A stretch of 64,000 nt of DNA from Desulfitobacterium sp038181555 (GCF_038181555.1 NZ_JBBWUA010000005.1:1-64000), one strand, 5' to 3'; shown: positions 42,947 to 52,032, counted from the first letter of the stretch. Notes: a model not told the origin generated them from the sequence alone. Numbers and translations are program-made.

Positions 42947-44305
42947 TTATTTCTTATTTCGAACCCAATTTTCGATATGTCTTTGGGTACTGCGTTCAAC
43001 CGCTAAGGTATGAGCCGGTACATTCTTGGCTATCGTCGATCCTGCTCCGGTTACAGCGCCTTCACCAATTTCCACCGGGGCTACCAGATTAGTATTGCTC
43101 CCAATAAAAGCCTTATCCCTAATGATGGTCTTTGACTTATTCACCCCATCATAATTACAGGTAATGGTTCCCGCCCCTATATTCACAGATTCCCCGACCA
43201 GAGAATCTCCCACGTAGCTCAGATGGGGTATCTTTGAGCCTACCCCAATCTTACTGTTCTTAATCTCTACGAAATCCCCAACCTTAACTTTATCCGCTAA
43301 AATCGTCCCGGGACGAAGATAAGCAAAGGGCCCGATAGTGCAATGGTTGCCGATGATAGCCTGATTCCCAACGGTATGGGACACTTCCGATCCCACGCCG
43401 ACAGTACAATCCGTTAGGGTGGTATGGGGGCCGATCACTGCATCCTCTTCAATATAGGTCTTCCCTTTAAGAATAGTAAAGGGCTGAAGGACAATATCTC
43501 GCTTAAGTACAACTCCGGCTTCGATAAAGGTTGAAGAGGGGTCGATAAGGGTCACCCCTTCCTCCATCCAATAGGTCAGAATGCGTTGGCGAATCACATC
43601 TTCCGCCACGGCCAACTGAGCTCGGCTATTGATGCCAAGAGCTTCATGGACATCCTCGGTGCAGTAAGTCTGAACCACATCCCCTTGCGAATGGAAAAGG
43701 GCAAAAACATCCGTCAAATAATATTCCCCTTGAACATTCTTGGGGGTAATATTCTTTAACGCTTCCCTAAGCTTAGCAACATTAAAGCAATAGGTTCCCG
43801 TATTGATCTCTTTAATTAGTCGTTCCTCGGCAGTAGCATCCTTTTCCTCTACCACCCGCAAAAATACATCTCCCTCTTTGATAATCCGTCCTAATCCAAA
43901 AGGATTCGCAAAGGCAGCCGTCAAAATGGTAGCCGCCGCCTGACTTGAGCGATGAACATCCATCAATTTTTGCAGGGTTTCTGGGCGAATTAAAGGTTGG
44001 TCACCGCTTAGAACAATAATATGATCAACCTCATGACAGTGAGGAATAACTTGCATAATAGCATGTCCCGTTCCTAACTGTTCCTCCTGAACAACGATCT
44101 CTACCTCTCTGTCCAAAGCAGCCTCAACCTGCTCCCGACCATGACCGAGAATCGCCATCGTCCTTGGTATTTGAACAGAACGTACACAATCTATGACATG
44201 TTGGAGCATTGGTTTTCCGGCAAGCAAATGCATGACCTTTGGCAATTTAGACTTCATTCGTGTCCCTTTGCCCGCGGCCATGATCACTGCAGCCCAATGT
44301 GGCAT
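42947..44305 (-). CDS. glmU: bifunctional UDP-N-acetylglucosamine pyrophosphorylase / glucosamine-1-phosphate N-acetyltransferase
   Basis: Last two steps to UDP-GlcNAc for the cell wall. The N-terminal nucleotidyltransferase (1-230) has AAVIMAAGKGTRMKSKLPKVMH and VLSGDQPLI. The C-terminal left-handed beta-helix (about 250-450) has repeated hexapeptides, YLRPG, EIKNSKIG and HLSYVGDS. Length of 452 aa is standard. It stands between spoVG and prs. Confidence 0.97.
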   Translation of the reverse strand: MPHWAAVIMAAGKGTRMKSKLPKVMHLLAGKPMLQHVIDCVRSVQIPRTMAILGHGREQVEAALDREVEIVVQEEQLGTGHAIMQVIPHCHEVDHIIVLSGDQPLIRPETLQKLMDVHRSSQAAATILTAAFANPFGLGRIIKEGDVFLRVVEEKDATAEERLIKEINTGTYCFNVAKLREALKNITPKNVQGEYYLTDVFALFHSQGDVVQTYCTEDVHEALGINSRAQLAVAEDVIRQRILTYWMEEGVTLIDPSSTFIEAGVVLKRDIVLQPFTILKGKTYIEEDAVIGPHTTLTDCTVGVGSEVSHTVGNQAIIGNHCTIGPFAYLRPGTILADKVKVGDFVEIKNSKIGVGSKIPHLSYVGDSLVGESVNIGAGTITCNYDGVNKSKTIIRDKAFIGSNTNLVAPVEIGEGAVTGAGSTIAKNVPAHTLAVERSTQRHIENWVRNKK

Positions 44306-44450
44306 CCATCTTCGCCTCCACTCATAGTTTACCCTGATGATACATTATAATATATTGAACTCCCCAAAAAACTTTTATTCGTCAAAAAGCTGCAAATTCC
44401 TCTTTTTATTTCAATTTGCTTCCTTGCTCTACCCAAAGAAGTCAATGATC

Positions 44451-44466
44451 TTTGCACATGTGCAAA
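44451..44466. promoter_or_regulatory. 16-bp perfect palindrome upstream of glmU
   Basis: TTTGCACATGTGCAAA lies 146 bp before glmU and overlaps the tail of the spoVG terminator. It could be an operator. No known regulator is assigned. Confidence 0.35.
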
Positions 44467-44492
44467 AGAGACCCTAAGATAGGATCTCTTTC
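44462..44492 (-). terminator. intrinsic terminator of spoVG
   Basis: AAAGAGATCCTA and TAGGGTCTCTTT pair with one mismatch and a 3-nt loop, followed by TTTTG on the minus strand, 20 bp after the stop. Confidence 0.8.
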
Positions 44493-44511
44493 TTCCCATG
44501 TCTGATTATCT

Positions 44512-44766
44512 TTACATTGCTTCTTGATAAGCTTTTAATACTGCATTTTGAATCACTTCACGAGCAGCAGAAGAGATAGGGTGTGCTATATCGCGAAATT
44601 CTCCCTCCGGAGTTTTTCTGCTTGGCATAGCAACAAACAGTCCATTCGTCCCTTCCACAACCTTAACATCGTGGACGACAAACGAATTGTCGAAAGTAAC
44701 AGAAACAACAGCTTTCATTTTACCTTCAACATTCACCTTCCGGACACGTACATCAGTAATGTTCAT
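44512..44766 (-). CDS. spoVG: SpoVG, septation and RNA/DNA-binding regulator
   Basis: Small, highly conserved protein (84 aa) involved in asymmetric septation and gene control. It reads MNITDVRVRKVNVEGKMKAV, VVHDVKVVEG, VAMPSRKTPEGEFRDIAHPI. GGTGGTGA precedes the ATG. A sigma-H promoter match 50-80 bp upstream fits its known control in B. subtilis. Confidence 0.97.
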   Translation of the reverse strand: MNITDVRVRKVNVEGKMKAVVSVTFDNSFVVHDVKVVEGTNGLFVAMPSRKTPEGEFRDIAHPISSAAREVIQNAVLKAYQEAM

Positions 44767-44817
44767 TATGAATCACCACCCTTCTCATCCCGGTGACCAA
44801 CGATATTCTTACAAAAC

Positions 44818-44846
44818 ATATTCTCTATATGGTAAAAAACTCCTTC
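44818..44846 (-). promoter_or_regulatory. sigma-H promoter of spoVG
   Basis: On the minus strand GAAGGAGTT (44838-44846), 11 bp, then AGAGAATAT (44818-44826). This matches the sigma-H form RNAGGAWWW-N11/12-RNNGAATWW with one mismatch. B. subtilis spoVG is a classic sigma-H gene. Confidence 0.6.
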
Positions 44847-44880
44847 TTTTAAGGGAAAAATTCTTATTTTCTATCATTTG

Positions 44881-44923
44881 GGGCGATATTTAGGCAAAAT
44901 CCAATCTAAATCTCGAGTCGCCC
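44881..44923. other. nested inverted repeat between purR and spoVG
   Basis: GGGCGA/TCGCCC enclose ATTTAG/CTAAAT with an inner loop of about 12 nt. It lies 57-99 bp after the purR stop and upstream of the spoVG promoter. A terminator for purR is likely, but the T-run is weak in both directions. Confidence 0.45.
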
Positions 44924-44979
44924 TTTAATAATGTGTTTTTACACGATATCTCTCAGAACTTCCTCTAAGGAATCTAACC

Positions 44980-45798
44980 TTAAATAATCTCCTGTGGAAT
45001 GACGCGAACGACTCCCTTGTAGGGATCGAGCTCCCGTAATTGAAGAAGGGACATGTAATGGTCCACCAGCTTTGGTTCGCTTTCCCGCGGGGTCTCCATG
45101 AGGACCCCAATGCCAACTACATCGGCTTCAAATTCCTTCATTAGATTCATCATCCCTAAGGCAGTCCCACCAGCCTTCATGAAGTCATCGATCAGCAATA
45201 CTTTCCGGCCCGGCTCCAAAGCTCTTCTCCCTAAGGACATTGATTGAATTCTTTTTGAAGAACCGGAGACATAATTGATACTCACCGCCGTTCCTTCGGT
45301 GACCTTATTGCCATGTCGAATAATAATCATAGGTAGACCTAAAGCTTCAGCAGCAACCAAGGCCAAGGGAATTCCTTTTGTCTCGATGGTAACTATCACT
45401 TCCGGTTTTTTCTCACGGAAGGCTCCCGCAAAGATTAGCCCTAGGGGACGTAGAATCGCGGGATCATAGAGAAGATCGGTCATGTATAAGAACCCCCCCG
45501 CTAAGACGCGGTCTGGCGAACTTAGACGATCTGCTAAGCCTACTAGGAATTCGTTGGCTTCCTCTGGGTTGATCTCCGGAATATAGCGTACCCCACCGGC
45601 AGCACCGGACACCGTCTCTAAACGTCCTTGGCCCGTATAACGCATACTCTCTTTCACAGCCAGCAGATCCTCACTGATGGTTGATTTTGCGGCACCAAAT
45701 CGTTCCGCCAACAAGGTTAACGGGATTAGCATATTTGGTTTTGACATGAGCACCTGCATCACAGCAACCATACGCTCAGCACGTTTCATCTTATCCAC
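44980..45798 (-). CDS. purR: purine operon repressor PurR
   Basis: N-terminal winged helix (about 1-72, LLAERFGAAKSTISEDLLAVKE) and a phosphoribosyltransferase-like effector domain with the PRPP loop VLLIDDFMKAGGTA. It represses purine genes in the absence of PRPP. The start is GTG with AGAGG 8 nt upstream. It stands after ispE as in B. subtilis, with a GntR gene between. Confidence 0.94.
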   Translation of the reverse strand: MDKMKRAERMVAVMQVLMSKPNMLIPLTLLAERFGAAKSTISEDLLAVKESMRYTGQGRLETVSGAAGGVRYIPEINPEEANEFLVGLADRLSSPDRVLAGGFLYMTDLLYDPAILRPLGLIFAGAFREKKPEVIVTIETKGIPLALVAAEALGLPMIIIRHGNKVTEGTAVSINYVSGSSKRIQSMSLGRRALEPGRKVLLIDDFMKAGGTALGMMNLMKEFEADVVGIGVLMETPRESEPKLVDHYMSLLQLRELDPYKGVVRVIPQEII

Positions 45799-45809
45799 GA
45801 GCCTAACCT

Positions 45810-46526
45810 CTATTCTTTCTCAGGAGCTTGATCAGCCTCCTGAGCTTTTTCTTGTTCACGAGAAAGTCGCAAGGCTTCAAACATAACATTCTCTGCTGTC
45901 ACGATATGCGCATTAGCTAGAGCTTGAGCTTCCTCCACATCATGGCGAGCTAGAGCCTCAACAATCCCACGATGCTCATCAATAGCATCTTTTAGACGCC
46001 CAGGGACGGAAAGGGAGGTAGCACGAAAGCGCTGAATTTGCTCTCTTAAATTGTCAAGGATCTGCACCAAGCGCTCATTGCGGCTCGCTTTATAGACTAA
46101 AGCATGAAAGCCGGTGTCAGAAGTTACGATCTGCTCTAAACTCATTTCCTCCCCTTCATGATAAAGAAGGAACCGCTCCATCTGCTCAATCTCTTCATCG
46201 GTAGCCCGCTCAGCCGCAAGCCCTGCCGCCAAGCCCTCTAAAGCTGAGCGAATCTCGAAAACATCCGCTACGTCCTTATGGGAGACACCTGCTACATATG
46301 CCCCCTTGCGAGGGATCATGACCACGAAGTTCTCCAATTCCAATTTTCTAATAGCTTCTCTGACCGGAGTACGGCTGACTCCCATCTCATCAGCTAATTG
46401 AATTTCCATTAAGCGTTCACCGGGTTCAAGAACTCCATTGATAATGGCCTCCCTTAATGATTCAAACACAATCTCTCGTAAAGGCTTGTAACTATCAAGC
46501 TTAACCGGTACAAGTTTTCTACCCAT
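45810..46526 (-). CDS. GntR family regulator, FadR/FCD subfamily
   Basis: N-terminal winged HTH (about 15-80, EPGERLMEIQLADEMGVSRTPVREAIRKLE) and an all-helical FCD effector domain (about 90-220) with metal-site-like histidines in DTGFHALVY and DEHRGIVEAL. The ligand is unknown. Its start overlaps the ispE stop by 8 bp and purR follows by 11 bp, so it belongs to the same transcript. B. subtilis has no gene here. Confidence 0.9.
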   Translation of the reverse strand: MGRKLVPVKLDSYKPLREIVFESLREAIINGVLEPGERLMEIQLADEMGVSRTPVREAIRKLELENFVVMIPRKGAYVAGVSHKDVADVFEIRSALEGLAAGLAAERATDEEIEQMERFLLYHEGEEMSLEQIVTSDTGFHALVYKASRNERLVQILDNLREQIQRFRATSLSVPGRLKDAIDEHRGIVEALARHDVEEAQALANAHIVTAENVMFEALRLSREQEKAQEADQAPEKE

Positions 46527-47394
46527 GACAATGTCCCCTTTCCACAGTATGCGTTACCCAAAGCATGTCTTGTTTATCTTGCCACGAACCGGCAACTCTT
46601 TGTGCCTGTTCAGAGGATTGAAACATCCCGAATACCGCTGAGCCACTGCCGGACATTAAAGCACCTAGGCACCCTTCTTCCTCCTGTAAAGCTCCTTTAA
46701 TGCGAGCGATCTCTGGAAGAAGCTTCATGGAGGCCGGCTCCAAATCATTATAAAGCAAGGGTGCCAGGGCTTCCGCTTCCTTCGATGCTAGCGCCTTCTG
46801 CCACGCCTCATAGGATAAGTGTGTAAACTTACTTTCCTGATCAAAGGAACGGTAGGCTTGTGCTGTATTCACCCCTTGCCACGGTTTAACGATTAGCAAA
46901 TGGATTCGAGGTGCTAGTGGTAAATCCTTTAATACATCACCGACACCGGTGGCCCATTGCGTCCCGCCTTGCAGGCAAAAGGGCACATCCGCACCCAAGC
47001 CAGCGGCCAGACTCTTAAGCTGTTCCAAGGAATATGGTTCCTGAAACAACTGATTGAGGGCATAGAGAGTTGTAGCGGCGTCTGCGCTACCTCCCCCTAA
47101 CCCTGCTTGGACAGGGATATTTTTCTCTATTTCTATTTTTATACCGGAAGTTGTGTTCAATCCAGCCAGAAAAACCTGTGCTGCCTGATAAGCGAGGTTT
47201 TCGGGTCCACTCCACTCACCACAGGAGCAATCTATACCCCCTTCGGTTAGGGTGATCTGAATCCGGTCAGACAAGCCAATGGATTGCATAACGCTTTCCA
47301 ATTCATGATAGCCATCAGGACGGTGACCCGTAATGGCTAGGGCAAGATTGATTTTGGCATAAGCGAACAATTCGATCTGTTTCTGACTCATCAT
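46519..47394 (-). CDS. ispE: 4-diphosphocytidyl-2-C-methyl-D-erythritol kinase
   Basis: GHMP kinase of the MEP isoprenoid pathway. It shows AYAKINLALAITGHRPDGYHELESVMQ, the ATP loop PVQAGLGGGSADAATTL, DVPFCLQGG and SGSGSAVFG. ATG at 47394 (or 47391) has GGAAAGG upstream and gives about 291 aa. The upstream frame extension has no family match. Confidence 0.95.
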   Translation of the reverse strand: MMSQKQIELFAYAKINLALAITGHRPDGYHELESVMQSIGLSDRIQITLTEGGIDCSCGEWSGPENLAYQAAQVFLAGLNTTSGIKIEIEKNIPVQAGLGGGSADAATTLYALNQLFQEPYSLEQLKSLAAGLGADVPFCLQGGTQWATGVGDVLKDLPLAPRIHLLIVKPWQGVNTAQAYRSFDQESKFTHLSYEAWQKALASKEAEALAPLLYNDLEPASMKLLPEIARIKGALQEEEGCLGALMSGSGSAVFGMFQSSEQAQRVAGSWQDKQDMLWVTHTVERGHCHG

Positions 47395-47510
47395 GCCTTC
47401 CTTTCCGAACGTTCGATAACTATTTTTACTTATTATACCCCAAAAATCCGCTAATCTTCTAGTCTCTTGCCAAATTTTTGTGGATTTAAAGTCTTTAGTC
47501 CCCATAAATG

Positions 47511-47573
47511 CAAAAAAGTATGCTCCACTTCAGCAAGATCGACCTCGATCTGTTCCTGAAAGGGGAGCATACC
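47511..47573 (-). terminator. long intrinsic terminator of cphA
   Basis: GTATGCTCC and GGAGCATAC enclose further paired parts (CTTCAG/CTGAA and AGATCGA/TCGATCT), and TTTTTT follows on the minus strand. It lies about 80 bp after the cphA stop and isolates the cyanophycin genes from ispE. Confidence 0.8.
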
Positions 47574-47654
47574 TATCACCATTAGCAGCCCAACAACTGT
47601 ATAGCTACTATTTACCTGCTTTATTTATATCGTGCTTTGAAATTCCAATCCTAC

Positions 47655-50306
47655 TTAAAAGCCTCCTATATTAGCCAACTCCAAAAACCCTTCATCATTT
47701 AGTTCACTGTGCTTTAGCCGCAGCGTGATTTCCTCTTCTATCAATTCCAAATGCTCATAAAACATGACGAAAATTTCACCGGCTACACAGGTGTCCAAAC
47801 CATGGCAGAAAGCCTCTCGTTCAGGGAGAACGACAGATATTTTGCGGGGATCCATTCCTGAAGCAATGGCTTCCTCCATAAGCATCCCGGCAATCTCCCC
47901 CGGTCGGCGTCCGCGCAAATCTCGATCCTCGCGAATAATTAATCGGTGAAAGCCACGGGCAGCTACCCTAGCCACCTCGCGAATAGAAGCATCCGGTCGA
48001 TCTCCGGGCACTGTGATACAGCCAACAACGGCCGGTGCCTTGAACTTGCGCAGGGTTTCAGAGATCGCTTTAATCCCAGACGCATTATGTCCATAGTCAA
48101 TAAAGACTTGAACGCCGTTAAGTACATATGAATTTAACCGTCCACGATTGCATTCTGAATCAGAGGTAAACGCCATGAGAGATGTGCGAATTCCCTCGAC
48201 CTTAAGGCCCAATGCCCATCCTGCTGCGATAGCCGCCAAGGCATTCTGGATATTATGGTGGGCTCTGCCATTCCAAGTGACCGGCAGATCTTTAATTCCG
48301 CAAATACGATGGGATTGATCCCCTTGGCAGAGCAGGATATTCCCTCGACGAACGAAAACGCCAACCCCCCCTAGGGCTAAATGCTTGCGCAGGGTAAGAT
48401 TATCTTTTTCTGTGCTAAAGAAAATGACCTTCCCTTTTGTTTTTCGGGCAAAGGAAGCCACCCGCGAATCATCAGCATTCAGAACCACATAGCTATGCGG
48501 ACGGACTACTTCCGCAATAAGACTTTTCACGTGGGCGATATCCTCAAGGCTCTCCATGCCATACTGACCAAGGTGATCATTGGCGACATTCGTAATGACC
48601 GCTACATCCGCGTAATCGTAGGCCAGCCCTGCTCTCAGGATCCCTCCCCGAGCAGTTTCTAAGAGGGCCACTTGAACATCAGGATGTCTAAGAACGATCC
48701 GTGCACTTTCCGGACCTGCGGTATCCCCCTTGAGGAGTAACTTCCCCCCTACATAAATCCCATCTGTCGTGGTCATCCCTACACTCAAGCTGCGATCCTG
48801 AAGCATTTTTCCAATCATGCGGGTGGTTGTGGTTTTACCATTGGTTCCGGTAATAGCAATAATAGGAATTCTGCCATTTCCTGCAGGCATCACATGATCG
48901 ACGATCATTTCCCCCACAGCGAGGGGTTCGCCAAATGTCGGAAATTGATGCATCCTCAAACCAGGCGCCGCATTCACCTCAATGATTGCACCGTTTTGCT
49001 CCCTATAGGACTGTGCTATGTTCTCAAGAACCAGATCGACTCCGGCAATATCTAAACCGACGATGCGTGCCGCGTACTCTGCCAGAGCTTTATTATCGGG
49101 ATGAACACGATCTGTTACATCTACAGAGATTCCTCCTGTGCTCAAGTTGGCGCTATCCCGTAGATAGACAACCTTGCCTTTAGCAGGTATTGTGTTAAGG
49201 GTCAGGTTCTTTTGAGTTAAAGTCATTAACACAACCGGATCAATTTTTATTTTGGTAAGAGCTTTTTCATGGTCCTCTCCCCGTTTCGGGTCAACATTAA
49301 CCTGCTGAACAAGCTCTTCAATCGTAGAAACTCCGTCCCCTAACACATGGGCAGGGATTCGCTCAGCGGCAGCCACCATTTTGCCATTGACAATGAGCAG
49401 CCGATAGTTTTTCCCTTCAATATATTCTTCAATGACCACCCGATCCCCATAGGTTTGGGCTACACGAAAGGCCGTTCGAACTTCAGCCTCCGTCTTGAGC
49501 TTCAGCGTTACTCCCTTCCCCTGATTACCATTATAGGGTTTAACGACGACTAGCTGTGCTAAGCTCCTATACCCTTCCACTGCTTCATCCTCTGACTCAG
49601 CAATAATACCCTGAGGAACAGGGATTCCCCCTTCATACAGAAGCTTTTTAGTTAAGCCTTTATCACAGGCAATATCGACACCGATACAGCTGGTCTGATG
49701 GCTCATGGCCGCTTGAACTCTCTTCTGATTACGACCGTAACCCAGCTGCAATAGACTACTATCATTTAAGCGCATGACTGGGATCCCTCTTCCCTTAGCC
49801 GCCTCCATGATTGCTCGGGTGGATGAGCCTAACTCATAGCGCTGGATCACCTGCCTGATTTTTTCAATCCGCGGGGTAACATTGGGCTTTGATCCATTGA
49901 GCAGTTCTTGCACAAGCTCATATCCTTGCTTAAATGCTTCCATTGACCCTTCCAAGGAATCATAATTGAAAATAATCTCATATTGCCCCGGATTCTCCGG
50001 TAGGCAGAGGGTTTTCCCATAAGGAATATTCTGTCCTGCTTGTGTAAGCAGCTCAATGGTCACATGTTCTATAATATGTCCGACTAAGGTTCCTTCTTCT
50101 AACCGTTCCAGAAATCCTCCTGGTTTGCCTCGGGAACAATAATGCTCGTATAACGTGGGTAAGCATTGAACTAAACGGGTATTAAAGTCGCCAAGGGTGT
50201 CACTTGTTCGTTCTGTCCATTCCTGGAGATCCACGACGGCCCGGATTACCGGTCGATAGCTATACACGTTCGCACCCGGGATCGCCTGGATTTTCAGTAT
50301 CTCCAT
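47655..50306 (-). CDS. cphA: cyanophycin synthetase
   Basis: Builds the arginine-aspartate storage polymer multi-L-arginyl-poly-L-aspartate. It has an N-terminal domain (1-160), an ATP-grasp domain (about 215-470, KPYNGNQGKGVTL, IIEVNAAPGLRMHQFP) for aspartate addition, and a Mur-ligase domain with the P-loop TGTNGKTTTT at 486-495 for arginine addition. At 883 aa it is full length. cphB lies upstream in the same direction, 138 bp away. It sits between yabG and ispE, inside a sporulation-rich segment. Confidence 0.95.
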   Translation of the reverse strand: MEILKIQAIPGANVYSYRPVIRAVVDLQEWTERTSDTLGDFNTRLVQCLPTLYEHYCSRGKPGGFLERLEEGTLVGHIIEHVTIELLTQAGQNIPYGKTLCLPENPGQYEIIFNYDSLEGSMEAFKQGYELVQELLNGSKPNVTPRIEKIRQVIQRYELGSSTRAIMEAAKGRGIPVMRLNDSSLLQLGYGRNQKRVQAAMSHQTSCIGVDIACDKGLTKKLLYEGGIPVPQGIIAESEDEAVEGYRSLAQLVVVKPYNGNQGKGVTLKLKTEAEVRTAFRVAQTYGDRVVIEEYIEGKNYRLLIVNGKMVAAAERIPAHVLGDGVSTIEELVQQVNVDPKRGEDHEKALTKIKIDPVVLMTLTQKNLTLNTIPAKGKVVYLRDSANLSTGGISVDVTDRVHPDNKALAEYAARIVGLDIAGVDLVLENIAQSYREQNGAIIEVNAAPGLRMHQFPTFGEPLAVGEMIVDHVMPAGNGRIPIIAITGTNGKTTTTRMIGKMLQDRSLSVGMTTTDGIYVGGKLLLKGDTAGPESARIVLRHPDVQVALLETARGGILRAGLAYDYADVAVITNVANDHLGQYGMESLEDIAHVKSLIAEVVRPHSYVVLNADDSRVASFARKTKGKVIFFSTEKDNLTLRKHLALGGVGVFVRRGNILLCQGDQSHRICGIKDLPVTWNGRAHHNIQNALAAIAAGWALGLKVEGIRTSLMAFTSDSECNRGRLNSYVLNGVQVFIDYGHNASGIKAISETLRKFKAPAVVGCITVPGDRPDASIREVARVAARGFHRLIIREDRDLRGRRPGEIAGMLMEEAIASGMDPRKISVVLPEREAFCHGLDTCVAGEIFVMFYEHLELIEEEITLRLKHSELNDEGFLELANIGGF

Positions 50307-50444
50307 TGTGCTATTTGTCCTCCTTCAACCCATAGGAAAAGTACACCTTTATTATTTTTACCCTTTTCCTGTACAATATTCCTCTTCTCTTATTTTTCCG
50401 CTTTAACAATCTCTTTCTCTAGCTCTATCCCTCTTAAGCCTACC

Positions 50445-51254
50445 CTAAACGGGTGTCATGCTTGAGACACGTCGTTTCATGTCGAAGCTATACCCATCGG
50501 CTAAAACATGCATAAGAACCGGGGTGAGCACGAGTGCCTGTCCAGGGGAAACTTCTGATACATTGCTGGCGATAGAGGGTGAGGCATCTACTACAGTCAC
50601 TGTCTGACTGCCCACGACAGTAAAATGTCCGTCGGCATAGACAAGGATTGAGGTATCTTCATCAATACCAATCCCCAGGACATAAGGATTTTGAGCAATC
50701 GCCGTCAGTAAGCGACCGATGCGGCCCCTTTGCGCAAAATGTTGGTCCACAACGACGGAATGGAGAAGCCCTAACCCGGGGGCCATGGTCAGGGTGTCTT
50801 TTTTGGCCGTACCGGCTTCACCGCCGACAATCATGGTATCCGACATCACCGAGGCTCCTGCACTCGTCCCGGCAATAATTACCCCGCGTTCGTAAAGACG
50901 ATGCAGAGTTTTCCCAAGGCGAGTGCCTCCTAAAACCCCCGTAATACGAAGCTGATCCCCTCCGGTAAAGAAAACTCCGGTGGCTTTTTGTAGTTCCTGA
51001 GATATGGACTCCCCGTTGGCAGCAAGGCGTTCAGGTATATCGAGGACTTCAACCTTGGCTGCTCCTAAGCCGAGAAGGATATCCTTATATTCCGCGCCTA
51101 CCTGTTCCGGTAATTCAGTAGCCGCGGTCAAGACGACCAAGTGACTTTCCTTGCCACCGGCCTCATGAATAAACCGCTTCAGAATTTTGCATTCTCCCTT
51201 TTTATCTTCGGCGCCACCGATAATTAAGAGTTTACCCTCCACATAATGGCTCAT
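50445..51254 (-). CDS. cphB: cyanophycinase
   Basis: Serine exopeptidase that releases beta-Asp-Arg dipeptides from cyanophycin. It shows LIIGGAEDK, FFTGGDQLRIT and the nucleophile Ser131 in GTSAGAS (129-135), with DQHFAQRGRIGRLL and GIGIDEDTS. Its 269 aa match the intracellular form, with no signal peptide. With cphA it forms a synthesis and mobilisation pair. Confidence 0.95.
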   Translation of the reverse strand: MSHYVEGKLLIIGGAEDKKGECKILKRFIHEAGGKESHLVVLTAATELPEQVGAEYKDILLGLGAAKVEVLDIPERLAANGESISQELQKATGVFFTGGDQLRITGVLGGTRLGKTLHRLYERGVIIAGTSAGASVMSDTMIVGGEAGTAKKDTLTMAPGLGLLHSVVVDQHFAQRGRIGRLLTAIAQNPYVLGIGIDEDTSILVYADGHFTVVGSQTVTVVDASPSIASNVSEVSPGQALVLTPVLMHVLADGYSFDMKRRVSSMTPV

Positions 51255-51390
51255 GGAATTCCTCCCTTTTTTACCTCATGGGATTTTCATCTTTAGTTAT
51301 TCTCCGCCACAAGTGACTAAGATTATTCAAAATTAACCTTTACTCACGCAAGTCATAAACTATTTTAGGAAACGAGAAGGAGGTACATCC

Positions 51391-51738
51391 ATGAATCCTA
51401 TACCCCAACGAAAAATTATTATTCGTCGCTCCTCACGACAATTGGAGCTCTATGACGGGAATCAACTCTTAGCCAGCTATCCCTGCGCTGTGGGTAAAAA
51501 TGCCACACCCACCCCCATCGGTAGTTACGCAGTTGCCACGAAGATCATGAACCCCGGGGGTGCCTTTGGCACCCGTTGGCTGGGTCTGTCCCTCCCGGAC
51601 TACGGGATTCACGGGACCAACAAGCCTTCTAGCATCGGCACACAGGCATCCTTAGGCTGTATTCGTATGCATAATCATCATGTGGAGGCTCTTTATAATC
51701 AGGTGGGAGTGGGAACTCCGGTGGTTATTACTGATTAG
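51391..51738 (+). CDS. L,D-transpeptidase catalytic domain protein (YkuD family)
   Basis: A minimal 115-aa YkuD domain with H74 in YGIHGTN and the nucleophile C90 in SLGCIRMHN. There is no signal peptide, membrane helix or LysM repeat. AAGGAGG precedes the ATG. Similar short proteins in spore formers may act on the cortex or germ-cell wall (inference). It is divergent from cphB. Confidence 0.88.
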   Translation: MNPIPQRKIIIRRSSRQLELYDGNQLLASYPCAVGKNATPTPIGSYAVATKIMNPGGAFGTRWLGLSLPDYGIHGTNKPSSIGTQASLGCIRMHNHHVEALYNQVGVGTPVVITD

Positions 51739-51801
51739 GGAAGCTTGAGAGCTTGTCTCCATGATTTTGTTTACATCGTTCGCTAAGAAAGCTGCGCAGT
51801 A

Positions 51802-51925
51802 CCAAACTAATCGCTCAAGCACTCCGCTCTGTCGAATGCCCAGCTAAATCGCCTCCTGGCTCGTAGCTGGTTGGAAACGTCCTGTTTCCAATTCGACTCC
51901 GCTGCATGCTTTTCGCGAAGTTTGG
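51802..51925. repeat. branched inverted-repeat element (possible structured RNA or dispersed repeat)
   Basis: Outer arms CCAAACT/AGTTTGG, then CGC/GCG and GCA/TGC, then GTCGAAT/ATTCGAC enclose two adjacent hairpins: CCAGCTA/TAGCTGG with inner GCC/GGC, and TTGGAAAC/GTTTCCAA with a 5-nt loop. The inner part forms a compact three-way junction with almost no unpaired bases. Strand and function are unknown. Confidence 0.5.
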
Positions 51926-52002
51926 CATCCTGCTCGCTTTGAAGTCGCTCTCTTTTGTAAATCAAAATCCTTGGGTCATGTTTTTCAAGTTTTAACTTGC
52001 AT

Positions 52003-52032
52003 GTAAAAGCGCCTGCATTCACCTGCAGGCGC
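52003..52032 (-). terminator. intrinsic terminator of yabG
   Basis: GCGCCTGCA and TGCAGGCGC pair over 6 nt, with TTTTAC following on the minus strand, 9 bp after the yabG stop. Confidence 0.8.

Noticed and set aside
51807..52022. Minus-strand frame of 71 codons downstream of yabG
   Set aside because: It overlaps the yabG terminator and the branched inverted-repeat element and has no start signal.
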